A stretch of 37,991 nt of DNA, taken from positions 1 to 37,991 of the forward strand of contig CAILZB010000019.1 in assembly GCA_903838565.1 (NCBI GenBank), read 5' to 3'. The translations under genes and the position numbers were made by a program. The notes beneath the pieces were generated by a model, which saw only the letters and a program-made list of their open reading frames with translations, ran no database searches and was not told the origin of the DNA. Below, one piece after another: positions 16,762 to 24,458 of the stretch (position 1 is its first letter; each line of letters starts with the position of its first letter). The stretch is from an uncultured beta proteobacterium (GTDB lineage Bacteria > Pseudomonadota > Gammaproteobacteria > Burkholderiales > Burkholderiaceae_C).

Positions 16762-18504
16762 CTAATCAAGGCGGAAGCGGCGCTCGGCAAAGGCATACAG
16801 CTTGCGCCAGAGAAATTTGTTCATCAGCACGACGAACAGCGACATCACGCCGATGCTCAGAATGATCATTGGTGTGTCACCTGATCTGGTGACGGTCGCG
16901 ATGTAGGACCCCAGTCCGTCGGCCTGAAGCGTCGTGTCGCCCCAGGTCGCCAGCTCGGCCACGATGCTGGCGTTCCAGGCGCCGCCGGCAGCCGTGCAGG
17001 CGCCGGTCACCCAGAACGGGAAGATCGCCGGCAGGATCATCGTGCGCCAGAGGTTCCAGTGGCGCAGGCCATACACGCGCGAGGCTTCCTTGAGGTCATT
17101 GGGTATCGCCATGGCGCCGGCAATGACGTTGAAGAGGATGTACCACTGCGTTCCCATGGCGATCAGCAGAATGCTGCCCCAGTTCATCGGGATGCGCGCA
17201 AAGATGAAGAAGCCGACGACGATCGGAAACGTCATGTTCACCGGAAACGAGGCACCGATCTGCGCCAGCGGCTGGGCGAATCGGGCCACCTTGGGCTGAA
17301 ACCCGATCCACACGCCAATCGGCGTCCAGATCAGCGTGGCCAGCACCGTCATGGCCGCCACGCGCAGCAGGGTCAGGCAGCCAAGCCAGAGGACGTGCAG
17401 GAACAACTCCAGGGACAAGGCGCCGCTCAGTGCCTGCGCGGCCGCGATGATGCCGGTGAACACTTCGAACCCAAGCCAGGACCCCAGCAGCGCGCCCAGG
17501 ATGTACGAAAGCGTGCGCTTGTGGCTGCGGCGCAGGGACACCACACGCACCTTGCGCGGCAGCGAAATTCTGGAAAACCGGTCACCCAAGGGTTGCCACA
17601 GTTTCTCGCTGAACCAGGTGAAGACGTAGGCGCCGCGCAGCAGGTTGTAGACCCAGGACGTGGCGGGGGTCGTCGATTCGGTCAGCTCGATCTTGAACTT
17701 GTCGGCCCAGGCCAGCAGTGGCCGCCATACCAGCTGGTCGCTTGCCATGATCAGGACGATCATGGCGATCACCGCCCAGAACGCCGCGTGGTTGTCGCCG
17801 CGCTCGATCGCGGCCGCCATGTAGGAGCCCAGACCGGGCAGCTTGATATCCTTGTTCATCACGCTGATGGCTTCACTTTGCGCCACGAAGAACCAGCCTC
17901 CGCCAAACGACATCATGGAGTTCCAGATCAGGCTGTGGGCGGACGCGGGCAACTCGACGGTTCTGAACCTCTGCCAGGGCGTCAGACCATAGGTGGACGC
18001 GGCTTCCTGCATGTCCGTGGGAATGGTCACCATCGAGTGGTAGAAGCCAAACGCCATGTTCCAGACCTGCCCCGTGAAGATGGCAAAGATGGCGGCGCAC
18101 TCCACACCCATCAGGCTGCCGGGGAACAGCGCCATGAATCCGGTGACGGTGGCCGACAGAAAGCCCAGCACGGGAACCGATTGGAGAACGTCCAGCGCGG
18201 GAAGGATGAAGGCGCGCGCGGTCTTGCTCTTGGCGGCAAGGTAACCCGTGGCGATCGCAAAGAACAGCGAGAACAGGAAGGCGATCCACATGCGCAGCAG
18301 GGTGCGACCGGCATAGTACGGAATCTGGCCCGGCGAGGCGTCAATCTGCAGCACCGTGGAGTCGTCGAAATGCACCAGCATGCCCTTGCCAAAGTGCAGC
18401 GCGCTCCACAGCAGACCGAACAGCGCCAGCATCACGGCCGCGTCAATCCAACCGAAAACCCGAGGTTCAGGCTGAATCGAGAGCTGAGGTGAGGTGCTTT
18501 TCAT
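16762..18504 (-). CDS. ABC transporter double-permease fusion (NitT/TauT type)
   Basis: A 580-residue inner-membrane protein made of two BPD_transp_1 permease domains in one chain. Each half has about six membrane helices and its own EAA loop that contacts the ATPase: EAASTYGLTPWQRFRTVELP in the first half and EASRVYGLRHWNLWRTMILP in the second. Most NitT/TauT importers use two copies of a single-domain permease, so a fused heterodimer is the variant typically paired with the AAA-associated ATPase, which follows here after 14 bp. A periplasmic segment lies in the first half (FDDSTVLQIDASPGQIPYYA). No substrate-binding protein is encoded within the window next to it; the nearest (18850) belongs to the phosphonate-binding class and is divergently transcribed. 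Confidence 0.9.
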   Translation of the reverse strand: MKSTSPQLSIQPEPRVFGWIDAAVMLALFGLLWSALHFGKGMLVHFDDSTVLQIDASPGQIPYYAGRTLLRMWIAFLFSLFFAIATGYLAAKSKTARAFILPALDVLQSVPVLGFLSATVTGFMALFPGSLMGVECAAIFAIFTGQVWNMAFGFYHSMVTIPTDMQEAASTYGLTPWQRFRTVELPASAHSLIWNSMMSFGGGWFFVAQSEAISVMNKDIKLPGLGSYMAAAIERGDNHAAFWAVIAMIVLIMASDQLVWRPLLAWADKFKIELTESTTPATSWVYNLLRGAYVFTWFSEKLWQPLGDRFSRISLPRKVRVVSLRRSHKRTLSYILGALLGSWLGFEVFTGIIAAAQALSGALSLELFLHVLWLGCLTLLRVAAMTVLATLIWTPIGVWIGFQPKVARFAQPLAQIGASFPVNMTFPIVVGFFIFARIPMNWGSILLIAMGTQWYILFNVIAGAMAIPNDLKEASRVYGLRHWNLWRTMILPAIFPFWVTGACTAAGGAWNASIVAELATWGDTTLQADGLGSYIATVTRSGDTPMIILSIGVMSLFVVLMNKFLWRKLYAFAERRFRLD

Positions 18505-18849
18505 GGGCCATCACGCTACCACACCGCGATGACGCCCCCGTGTCAGGAAGCGACTTGCGCGCTCGGGTTGCCGCGCCGCAACCGTTGGTCCAGCCAGGCA
18601 ATGGCACGAGCCGTGCAGCAGAGTGATCTCGGCACAAGCGATCTACCCTCAGCATGGCGGCAACGGCATGGCTGTACCATGTCAGCGGGTGCCGCTGTTT
18701 GGGATGGTCGATATTCGGCCACAGACTTTAGGAAATCCTCTCCAGATGATGCGTCAGCCCACCGATGACGCGCCATCACGCGCGACCTCGTTGAAGACCC
18801 CATATTGCAGGGCCAAGCGGCCCTGCCAAAGATAGGCCAGTACGGAAAA
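18505..18849. promoter_or_regulatory. Divergent intergenic region (345 bp)
   Basis: This is the spacer between the leftward permease operon and the rightward signalling cluster, so it should hold both promoters. I find a small hairpin, GGTTGC (18566-18571) with GCAACC (18578-18583), and a CGGAAA just before the binding-protein start that could serve as a weak ribosome site. No consensus -35/-10 pair stands out. Short open frames here are not protein-like. Confidence 0.4.
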
Positions 18850-19695
18850 ATGTATCCATTGATTGCCCGCTTGATTCTGTCTGCGCTTGTGTGTCTGAGC
18901 GCTGCGCCTTCAAGTGCACCAGCGCAATCGGCGCCGACTCCTTTGTCCTTTGGCGTGGTTCCCCAACAGTCGGCCACCCGCCTGGCTGAAGAATGGGGCC
19001 CGCTGCTGGCCGAAGTCAGCCGGCGCTCCGGGGTCTCCCTCACGTTTCAAACCGCACCCAGTATTCCGGTGTTCGAGGAGCGGCTGGCCAATGGCCTCTA
19101 CGATCTCGCTTACATGAACCCCTACCATTACGTGGTTTTTCACGCAGCCCCGGGTTACCGCGCGTTTGCCACGGAGCAGGGACGCAAGATCAAAGGCATT
19201 CTGGTGGTGCGCGCCAACAGCCCCTACCGCAAACCGTCTGACCTGGCCGGAAAGACGGTGGTGTTCCCGGCACCGGCCGCTTTCGCCGCGAGCATCCTGC
19301 CGCAGGCCGAGTTTGCGCGCTTGAAGATTCCGATCCAGGCCAGGTTCGTCGTTTCGCACGATTCGGTCTATCGGGCGGTCGCCTCGGGGTTGCAGGAAGC
19401 CGGTGGTGGCATACAGCGCACACTGGAAGCCAGCCCGCCGGAGATCCGCGGCGCATTGCGCGTCCTGTCCGAGACGCCGGCCTATACGCCGCACGCACTG
19501 GCTGCGCACCCCCGCGTTCCGGCCGAATCTGTAGCGCGGGTGCTGGCGGCGATGGCTTCGCTGGCGGATGACGAAACCGGGCGGCGGCTGCTGGTGCCGC
19601 TGGCGTTCAAGGGCATCGCGCCCGCGCAGGACCCGCAATGGAACGACATTCGGGCGCTGCACATTGAAGCGATCGGTCTCGTGCACAGGCCATGA
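18850..19695 (+). CDS. PhnD-like phosphate/phosphonate-type periplasmic binding protein
   Basis: A 281-residue periplasmic protein. The ATG at 18850 begins a signal peptide (MYPLIARLILSALVCLSAAP). The mature part has the PhnD/PBP-II wording: FGVVPQQSATRLAEEWGPLL, YDLAYMNPYHYVVFH, GILVVRANSPY, DLAGKTVVFPAPAAFAAS and VSHDSVYRAVASG. These proteins normally deliver phosphonate or phosphite to an ABC importer, but no permease or ATPase follows. A sensor-kinase gene begins 32 bp later instead. I infer it serves as a periplasmic ligand sensor for that kinase, a known arrangement for this fold in proteobacteria. Ligand unknown; the PhnD class also includes non-phosphonate binders. Confidence 0.85.
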   Translation: MYPLIARLILSALVCLSAAPSSAPAQSAPTPLSFGVVPQQSATRLAEEWGPLLAEVSRRSGVSLTFQTAPSIPVFEERLANGLYDLAYMNPYHYVVFHAAPGYRAFATEQGRKIKGILVVRANSPYRKPSDLAGKTVVFPAPAAFAASILPQAEFARLKIPIQARFVVSHDSVYRAVASGLQEAGGGIQRTLEASPPEIRGALRVLSETPAYTPHALAAHPRVPAESVARVLAAMASLADDETGRRLLVPLAFKGIAPAQDPQWNDIRALHIEAIGLVHRP

Positions 19696-19727
19696 TGCAC
19701 CCACCACCGGAATTGAAGGACTGATCC

Positions 19728-21932
19728 ATGCGTTTTCGCACCAAGACCATTCTCGGCGTGGCGGTGATCGAGGTCGGCTTGCTGGTGGTGCTGATAGGCA
19801 GTGCCTTGGCAACACTGCGTGAATCGCACGAGGCCGAACTCGTGCGCCGTTTGGAACTCGGCTCCAGCCTGTTCGTCGCCGCCGCCAGGGATGCCGTGAT
19901 TTCGCAGGATCTTGCAACCCTGGACAGCTTGGCCGCAGAGGTCATGTCCACGGGTCAAATCAACTACGTGCGACTCCTGGATGTCCGAGGGGCCGTGCTG
20001 GCGCAGCGCGGAGACCCCGCAATGCTGGCGCGTCCGTTCGAGCCTGAAACCCACATCGATCAGGTGGTAGATGGCGTCTTCGATCGCTCCACGCCGGTGC
20101 TGGCGGGCGGGATTCGCTACGGCGAAGTGCGCATGGGCGTGTCAGTGGATCCGCTCAGGGTGCTGCTGGCTTCGAGCCGCCGCTGGGCGGCCGGCGTGGC
20201 CGCGCTGGGGATCGCCGTGGTGGCCTTGTTCTCATGGCTGCTTGGGAGTTACCTGACACGGCAACTGGTCGCGCTGCGCAGGGCGAGCCAGCGCTATGCT
20301 GCGGGTGACTTCGGCTATCGGGTCACCGTGCACGGCAAGGACGAACTGGCGCAGACGGCTCAGGCATTCAACCTCATGGCGCAACAACTCGGCGAAGGCC
20401 AAGCGCTGCTGCGCAACGAGAATCTGCTGCGTCAGCAGGCACTCCAGGACGCCGAGAATTCGGGCAATCTGCTGCGCGAGGCCGTGAGTTGCATCACCCA
20501 TGGCTTTACCCTCTACGACAAGAATGACCGGCTTGTGCTGTGCAACGAGGCCTATCTGCGTTTCTATGAAACCAGCCGCGACCTCATTGTTCCGGGAGCG
20601 ACTTTCGAAGAGATTGTGCGCATCGGGGCTGAGCGCGGCCAGTACAGCGCGGCAGCTGGCGATGTCGACGCCTGGGTCCGTCACCGCGTGGAGCAGCACC
20701 AGCAGGCCAATGGTGAGGTGCTGGAGCAGCGCCTGAACAATGGCCGTTGGCTGTTGATCGTTGAACACCGCACGCCAAGCGGCTATATCGTTGGCAACCG
20801 CATCGACGTCACGAGCCTCAAGTTGGCCGAGTCAGTGGCCCGCGAGCATGCGCAGCAAATTCAGATGATATTCACGCTGAGTCCAGACGGATTTGTATCG
20901 TTCGACGGCGCGCGCCGCGTCAAGTACGCCAACCCGGCGTTTACCCGCATGACCGGATTGGAGGAGGCGCAGGTGCTGGGACTGGACGAAACCGAGTTTT
21001 CACAGTTCCTGGCACGGGTCTGCCTGCCCCATGCAGGGTTCCCCGGCACAGCGGCGCTGAGTGCCGTGCACGCAGCCGGCGATGAACAGCGGCCACGAAT
21101 CGAGTTAAGCGGTCCAGGAAAGCGCTTGCTCGAAGTCTTTTTGCGTGAATCTGATCTGGAGAGCGTCTCGCAGATTCTTTACCTGCGCGACGTGACGCGT
21201 GAAACCGAGGTCGAACAGTTGAAAAGCGAGTTCCTGTCCACGGCCGCGCACGAATTGCGCACTCCGATGGCCAGCATCTACGGTTTTTCCGAGGTGCTCT
21301 TGACCCAGAACCTGCCCGAGGCTGACCGCCGGGAGTTCCTGTCCATCATCTTCAAGCAAGCTGAATTGATGGCGTCCATCCTGAACGAACTGCTGGATCT
21401 GGCACGGATCGAGTCCCGTCGCGGAAAGGACTTCGTTTTCAAGGCCACTCACGTGCAAGCCCTGGTGGCGGAAGTGATCCGTGAATTCAGCCTGCCCAAA
21501 GGTCGAGCGGCGCCGGAGCTGGTCATGCCCGAGCTGCCCCTGTACGTTCGCGCAGACCGCACGAAGCTGCAGCAGGCGATCCTGAATGTACTCTCCAACG
21601 CCTACAAGTACTCTCCCGCGGGAAGTTCCGTGCGCGTCAGCATTGAAGACCACCCGGCCGCGGGCGTGGCGGAATCCGACCTGGCGCGCGAAGCGCCGAT
21701 GGTCTGCGTCAGCGTGGTCGATCAGGGCCTGGGGCTGACGCAGGAACAGTTGGTCCGCGTGGGCGAGCGCTTTTATCGCGCCAACACATCGGGCAAGGTT
21801 CCGGGCACCGGCCTGGGGATGAGCCTGGTCAAGGAGATCATCGATTTGCACGGCGGAAAGCTGACGCTTGCCAGCACGTTTGGTGCCGGCACCAGAGTCG
21901 GCTTGTGCTTGCCTCGGTGGCTTTCTGAGTAG
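19728..21932 (+). CDS. Membrane sensor histidine kinase (HAMP-PAS-PAS-HisKA-HATPase)
   Basis: A 734-residue sensor kinase. Membrane helices at about 8-30 and 150-174 bracket a periplasmic domain of about 120 residues. A HAMP follows (RQLVALRRASQRYAAGDF). A PAS with the PAS_7 style (GFTLYDKNDRLVLCNEAYL) lies at about 245-360 and a second PAS (DGFVSFDGARRVKYANPAF) at about 380-480. The HisKA box [17 protein letters not shown] carries the phospho-acceptor His508, and the ATPase domain has NVLSNAYKYSP, VDQGLGL and GTGLGMSLVKEI. It lies 32 bp after the PhnD-like binding protein, the probable periplasmic partner. Its C-terminal half (second PAS to the end) closely resembles the kinase at 28686, indicating duplication. 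No receiver is fused; candidate partners are the receivers downstream. Confidence 0.93.
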   Translation: MRFRTKTILGVAVIEVGLLVVLIGSALATLRESHEAELVRRLELGSSLFVAAARDAVISQDLATLDSLAAEVMSTGQINYVRLLDVRGAVLAQRGDPAMLARPFEPETHIDQVVDGVFDRSTPVLAGGIRYGEVRMGVSVDPLRVLLASSRRWAAGVAALGIAVVALFSWLLGSYLTRQLVALRRASQRYAAGDFGYRVTVHGKDELAQTAQAFNLMAQQLGEGQALLRNENLLRQQALQDAENSGNLLREAVSCITHGFTLYDKNDRLVLCNEAYLRFYETSRDLIVPGATFEEIVRIGAERGQYSAAAGDVDAWVRHRVEQHQQANGEVLEQRLNNGRWLLIVEHRTPSGYIVGNRIDVTSLKLAESVAREHAQQIQMIFTLSPDGFVSFDGARRVKYANPAFTRMTGLEEAQVLGLDETEFSQFLARVCLPHAGFPGTAALSAVHAAGDEQRPRIELSGPGKRLLEVFLRESDLESVSQILYLRDVTRETEVEQLKSEFLSTAAHELRTPMASIYGFSEVLLTQNLPEADRREFLSIIFKQAELMASILNELLDLARIESRRGKDFVFKATHVQALVAEVIREFSLPKGRAAPELVMPELPLYVRADRTKLQQAILNVLSNAYKYSPAGSSVRVSIEDHPAAGVAESDLAREAPMVCVSVVDQGLGLTQEQLVRVGERFYRANTSGKVPGTGLGMSLVKEIIDLHGGKLTLASTFGAGTRVGLCLPRWLSE

Positions 21933-22235
21933 GCCGCACCCAGCACCAGATCCAACACGAAAGCCGGGCCCGGCCGGGCATGCCGCAATCCTGCGGCGCC
22001 ACCGCCTGTCGCCCCCCGCCCAGGAACGCACCGCGGGTATCGGTCGCGACGCAGACTGTTTGCCCATCCTGGCACCAGCGCCGCACCTCTGCGGGCCCCG
22101 CGCTCAGGCTGCTCTCCCCGGATGGCCTGACAGAGTCGGGTTGGAGCGGGTCGCGAGGCCCCCGGGAAGGGTCGGAGAAACCATCCCGGCTGGCTTGGCG
22201 CAATCGGCACGCCGGCAACAAAATCACCGCGCTCG
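21933..22235. other. Intergenic stretch with GC-rich hairpins
   Basis: I see no convincing gene here. Just after the kinase stop there is a palindrome, GCCGGGCCCGGC (21963-21974), and a hairpin, GCCGCA/TGCGGC (21982-21997) with a 4-base loop. These may end the kinase transcript although no T-tail follows. A minus-strand open frame covers the rest, but it has no recognisable family and runs into the kinase gene. Confidence 0.4.
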
Positions 22236-22300
22236 GAAATATTAATGATAATTATTGATAATAATCTACATTAATTGTCGAATATATGTCAATATTCGCC
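22236..22300 (+). promoter_or_regulatory. AT-rich promoter with tandem TGATAAT repeats
   Basis: A sharp drop in GC content occurs here. Two TGATAAT heptamers at 22246-22252 and 22256-22262 form a 10-bp-period direct repeat (TGATAATTAT then TGATAATAAT). AT-rich inverted pieces follow (AATATA, CAATATT). The spacing of one helical turn suits a regulator binding head-to-tail. The heptamer also resembles half of a Fur box (TGATAAT), but the inverted half is missing. It lies directly before the first HTH-REC gene, so autoregulation is plausible. A similarly AT-rich leader precedes the second HTH-REC gene. Confidence 0.45.
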
Positions 22301-22304
22301 AGCG

Positions 22305-22940
22305 ATGACCGGCAAGCGCGAAACCAGACCCACCACCATGATCCAAAAAAACTTCTGCACCACCCGTGAAGCAGCTGATTTACTGGGAATGTCGGTGAGC
22401 ACGGTCCAGCTTTGGGTTGAAAGCGGGATCTTGCAGGCATGGAAGACCGCGGGCGGCCATCGTCGGGTATTGCGCGATTCCGTCGATGCGCTGCTGCAAA
22501 GGACGCCGCCTGCAGTGCAATCCACGGTCGTGGCGGCCACGCCGTCGCGGCTCAGGGTGCTTGTCGTAGAGGACGATGTCCATCTGCTGCGACTGTACCA
22601 AGCCAATCTGGCCGCATGGCCGATGCAGCCTGAAGTCAAGTTGACTGACAACGCCATCTCCGCACTCCTGGAAGTGAGCCGACGGCCCCCGGATTTTCTG
22701 ATAACCGACCTGCAAATCCCTGGAATGGACGGCTTCAACATGCTGCGGGTACTGTTTCATCAGCCCGAAATGGCACCCTGCGTCAGCATCGTCGCCGTGA
22801 CCGGACTGGATCCTTCCGAAATCAAACGACGCGGCGGACTCCCCTCGGGCGTCGAGGTTTTTCCCAAACCCATTCCATTTGACCGTTTGCTGGCCAAAGC
22901 CATCGCCATCGCTTGCCCGGCACGCGCATCAGAACCATGA
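22305..22940 (+). CDS. HTH-REC response regulator with N-terminal MerR/excisionase-like HTH (copy 1)
   Basis: A 211-residue regulator with inverted domain order. Residues about 13-64 form a winged HTH of the MerR/BldC/excisionase type (TTREAADLLGMSVSTVQLWV, then TAGGHRRVLRDSVDALL), followed by a linker and a receiver (about 83-205). Phospho-acceptor is Asp135 in LITDLQIPGMDG; the switch Thr is in AVTGLD and the Lys in FPKPIPF. Most response regulators carry the receiver first. Phosphorylation probably alters dimerisation or DNA binding of the small HTH. The ATG at 22305 gives an N-terminus close to that of the paralogue at 36719; a TTG at 22275 and ATG at 22338 are alternatives. Its stop overlaps the next start (ATGA), and it heads a long chain of overlapping signalling genes. 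Targets are unknown. Confidence 0.88.
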   Translation: MTGKRETRPTTMIQKNFCTTREAADLLGMSVSTVQLWVESGILQAWKTAGGHRRVLRDSVDALLQRTPPAVQSTVVAATPSRLRVLVVEDDVHLLRLYQANLAAWPMQPEVKLTDNAISALLEVSRRPPDFLITDLQIPGMDGFNMLRVLFHQPEMAPCVSIVAVTGLDPSEIKRRGGLPSGVEVFPKPIPFDRLLAKAIAIACPARASEP

Positions 22941-24118
22941 ATCCGAACATGCGCCTTCAATTCGACAGGCAGATCCTGCAGGAAATGAACGAGGGCGTCA
23001 TCCTACTGGACGCTCAGGGCGACGTCCTGGCGCACAACCACGCAGCAGACCTCTGGATGCAAGAAGGCGAGTCGGTAAGAATCGCGCTGAAACGATTGGT
23101 AGAGGGAGAAAAAAGGTCGGGCTCGCCATCGCCCAGGCGGTTCGAGCTGTGCATTGGCGCCTTCAATCAGCCAAAGAAATGGGCCAACGCCTGGTTGTGC
23201 AAGAACGGGCCCGACGACTTTACCGTCTTCATTGCCTCCCACCCGACGAACACGGCGCCCTCGGCGGCAGCGGTGACCCACACCGATGCGGGCGGCCCGA
23301 GCAGCGCCATGCTGCTCGGTCAGGGCTTGCGTGCACAAATGGCCGAATTTCGATCCTTGCTGAGCACGGCGAAGGGTGATCCGGCGCGCGAGCTTGCGAC
23401 TCTTTCAGCCAAGTGCGAGGACATTGACCAGTTGCTGCAGACGATCTCCGATCTGTCGCTGCTGCAACGCGACAACGTGTTTTGCGACGAACGACTGGAC
23501 CTGGCAGAGCAACTTCACCACCTCATCCCGAGTCTGGCAGCCCACCCCGGAGTGCACTACTTCTTCAGTCCACAGCCCGGCCCGCAGGGCATGGTCTATG
23601 GCAGTGCAGCGTGGTTGAACCAGGCCTTGCGGGTGCTGCTGGAGGGCCTGGGAAGCAGCGCGCCGAGCACAAGCTACATCGACATCCGCTTGCGTCAGTT
23701 GGGGGATTTCGTCGTCATCACAGGTCATGTCGTCGCGGGTACAGGCAGCTTCCCCGCTGCCACTGCGGTGGCACACGACGAAGCCCCTGCGAGCAGCAAC
23801 GCCGCGTCAAATTCACCGCGCTCGCGGTTGGTGAACGAGCTGATTTGTCGGCGCATCATTGAACTGCATACCGGTCAACTCAAGCTGGAGTACATGCCGA
23901 ATCCCGGCAACAGCGAGGCGCTGGAGCGGCAAGTGGAGTCTTTCACGCTCACGCTGGCGACCGGCTTGCCAGAACACGAACGCAGCCGCGCATCCTGCGC
24001 TGAATGCCGCTACACCTTGCAAGCGCAGGCCTACGCCTCTGACATGGCGCTGCTCCTGTCCCCGAAAAATCACACCACCACTGGAGTACATCACCATGAT
24101 CAAAGTTCTCATCGTTGA
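22937..24118 (+). CDS. PAS plus histidine-kinase-like protein without phospho-acceptor His (pseudokinase)
   Basis: A 393-residue soluble protein. The N-terminal PAS-like domain (about 5-105) has NEGVILLDAQGDVLAHN. A dimerisation-helix region follows in which AEFRSLLS aligns with the usual HELRTPLA, so the phospho-acceptor His is Ala136. An ATPase-like domain follows with a weak N-box (LNQALRVLLEGLGSSAP), no DxGxG (ITGHVVAG instead) and no GTGLGL (SRLVNELICRRIIELHTGQL keeps only the trailing helix). It therefore looks unable to bind ATP or phosphorylate, and may act as a scaffold or inhibitor for the neighbouring kinases and receivers. Its start overlaps the HTH-REC stop (ATGA) and its end overlaps the next gene by 23 bp, giving tight translational coupling. 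The alignment is by eye; divergence is strong. Confidence 0.65.
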   Translation: MNPNMRLQFDRQILQEMNEGVILLDAQGDVLAHNHAADLWMQEGESVRIALKRLVEGEKRSGSPSPRRFELCIGAFNQPKKWANAWLCKNGPDDFTVFIASHPTNTAPSAAAVTHTDAGGPSSAMLLGQGLRAQMAEFRSLLSTAKGDPARELATLSAKCEDIDQLLQTISDLSLLQRDNVFCDERLDLAEQLHHLIPSLAAHPGVHYFFSPQPGPQGMVYGSAAWLNQALRVLLEGLGSSAPSTSYIDIRLRQLGDFVVITGHVVAGTGSFPAATAVAHDEAPASSNAASNSPRSRLVNELICRRIIELHTGQLKLEYMPNPGNSEALERQVESFTLTLATGLPEHERSRASCAECRYTLQAQAYASDMALLLSPKNHTTTGVHHHDQSSHR

Positions 24119-24458
24119 CGACCACGCGGACATACGCCGCCTGCTGGCAATCACGCTGGCCAAGGAGTTTGAGTTACTGGAAGCGGAAGACGGTGCGAGC
24201 GCGCTTGACATCGTGCGACGACACCGTCCCAAGGTGGTGCTGCTCGACGTCATGATGCCCGGAGAATTGGACGGCCTGCAGGTGCTTGAGAAGATCAAGG
24301 ACGATCCACTCAACCGAGGCGTTGTGGTCGCCATGGTGACCGCGCGCGGGCAAGACTCCGATGGCGATGAAGCGCGCAAACGTGGGGCCGACGCCTACTT
24401 CATCAAACCCTTCAGCCCGATGGAACTCGTGGCGTGGGTGCGGGAGAAGGGGAAGTGA
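24096..24458 (+). CDS. CheY-like single-domain response regulator
   Basis: A 120-residue receiver. It has the acidic pair in VLIVDDH, phospho-acceptor Asp51 in LLDVMMPG, the switch Thr in MVTARGQ and Lys in FIKPFSP. The ATG at 24096 has a CTGGAG ribosome site nine bases before it and lies inside the end of the pseudokinase gene. There is no output domain, so it should act as a phosphate carrier or partner-binding switch. It is about three-quarters identical, by eye, to the receiver fused at the C-terminus of the next gene, so it is one half of a recent duplication. Its stop overlaps the next gene's GTG start (GTGA). Confidence 0.9.
   Translation: MIKVLIVDDHADIRRLLAITLAKEFELLEAEDGASALDIVRRHRPKVVLLDVMMPGELDGLQVLEKIKDDPLNRGVVVAMVTARGQDSDGDEARKRGADAYFIKPFSPMELVAWVREKGK

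Noticed and set aside
17059..18492. 477-codon plus-strand open frame across the permease gene
   Set aside because: It is antisense to a clear two-domain permease with EAA loops; its composition (Gly, Arg, Gln, His) is that of an antisense shadow.
21838..22227. Minus-strand open frame covering the spacer before HTH-REC copy 1
   Set aside because: It overlaps the kinase gene end, has no recognisable domain and has unusually many Cys/Trp/Arg residues.
22246..22265. A complete Fur box
   Set aside because: Two TGATAAT half-sites are present but in direct rather than inverted orientation; the ATTATCA halves are missing.
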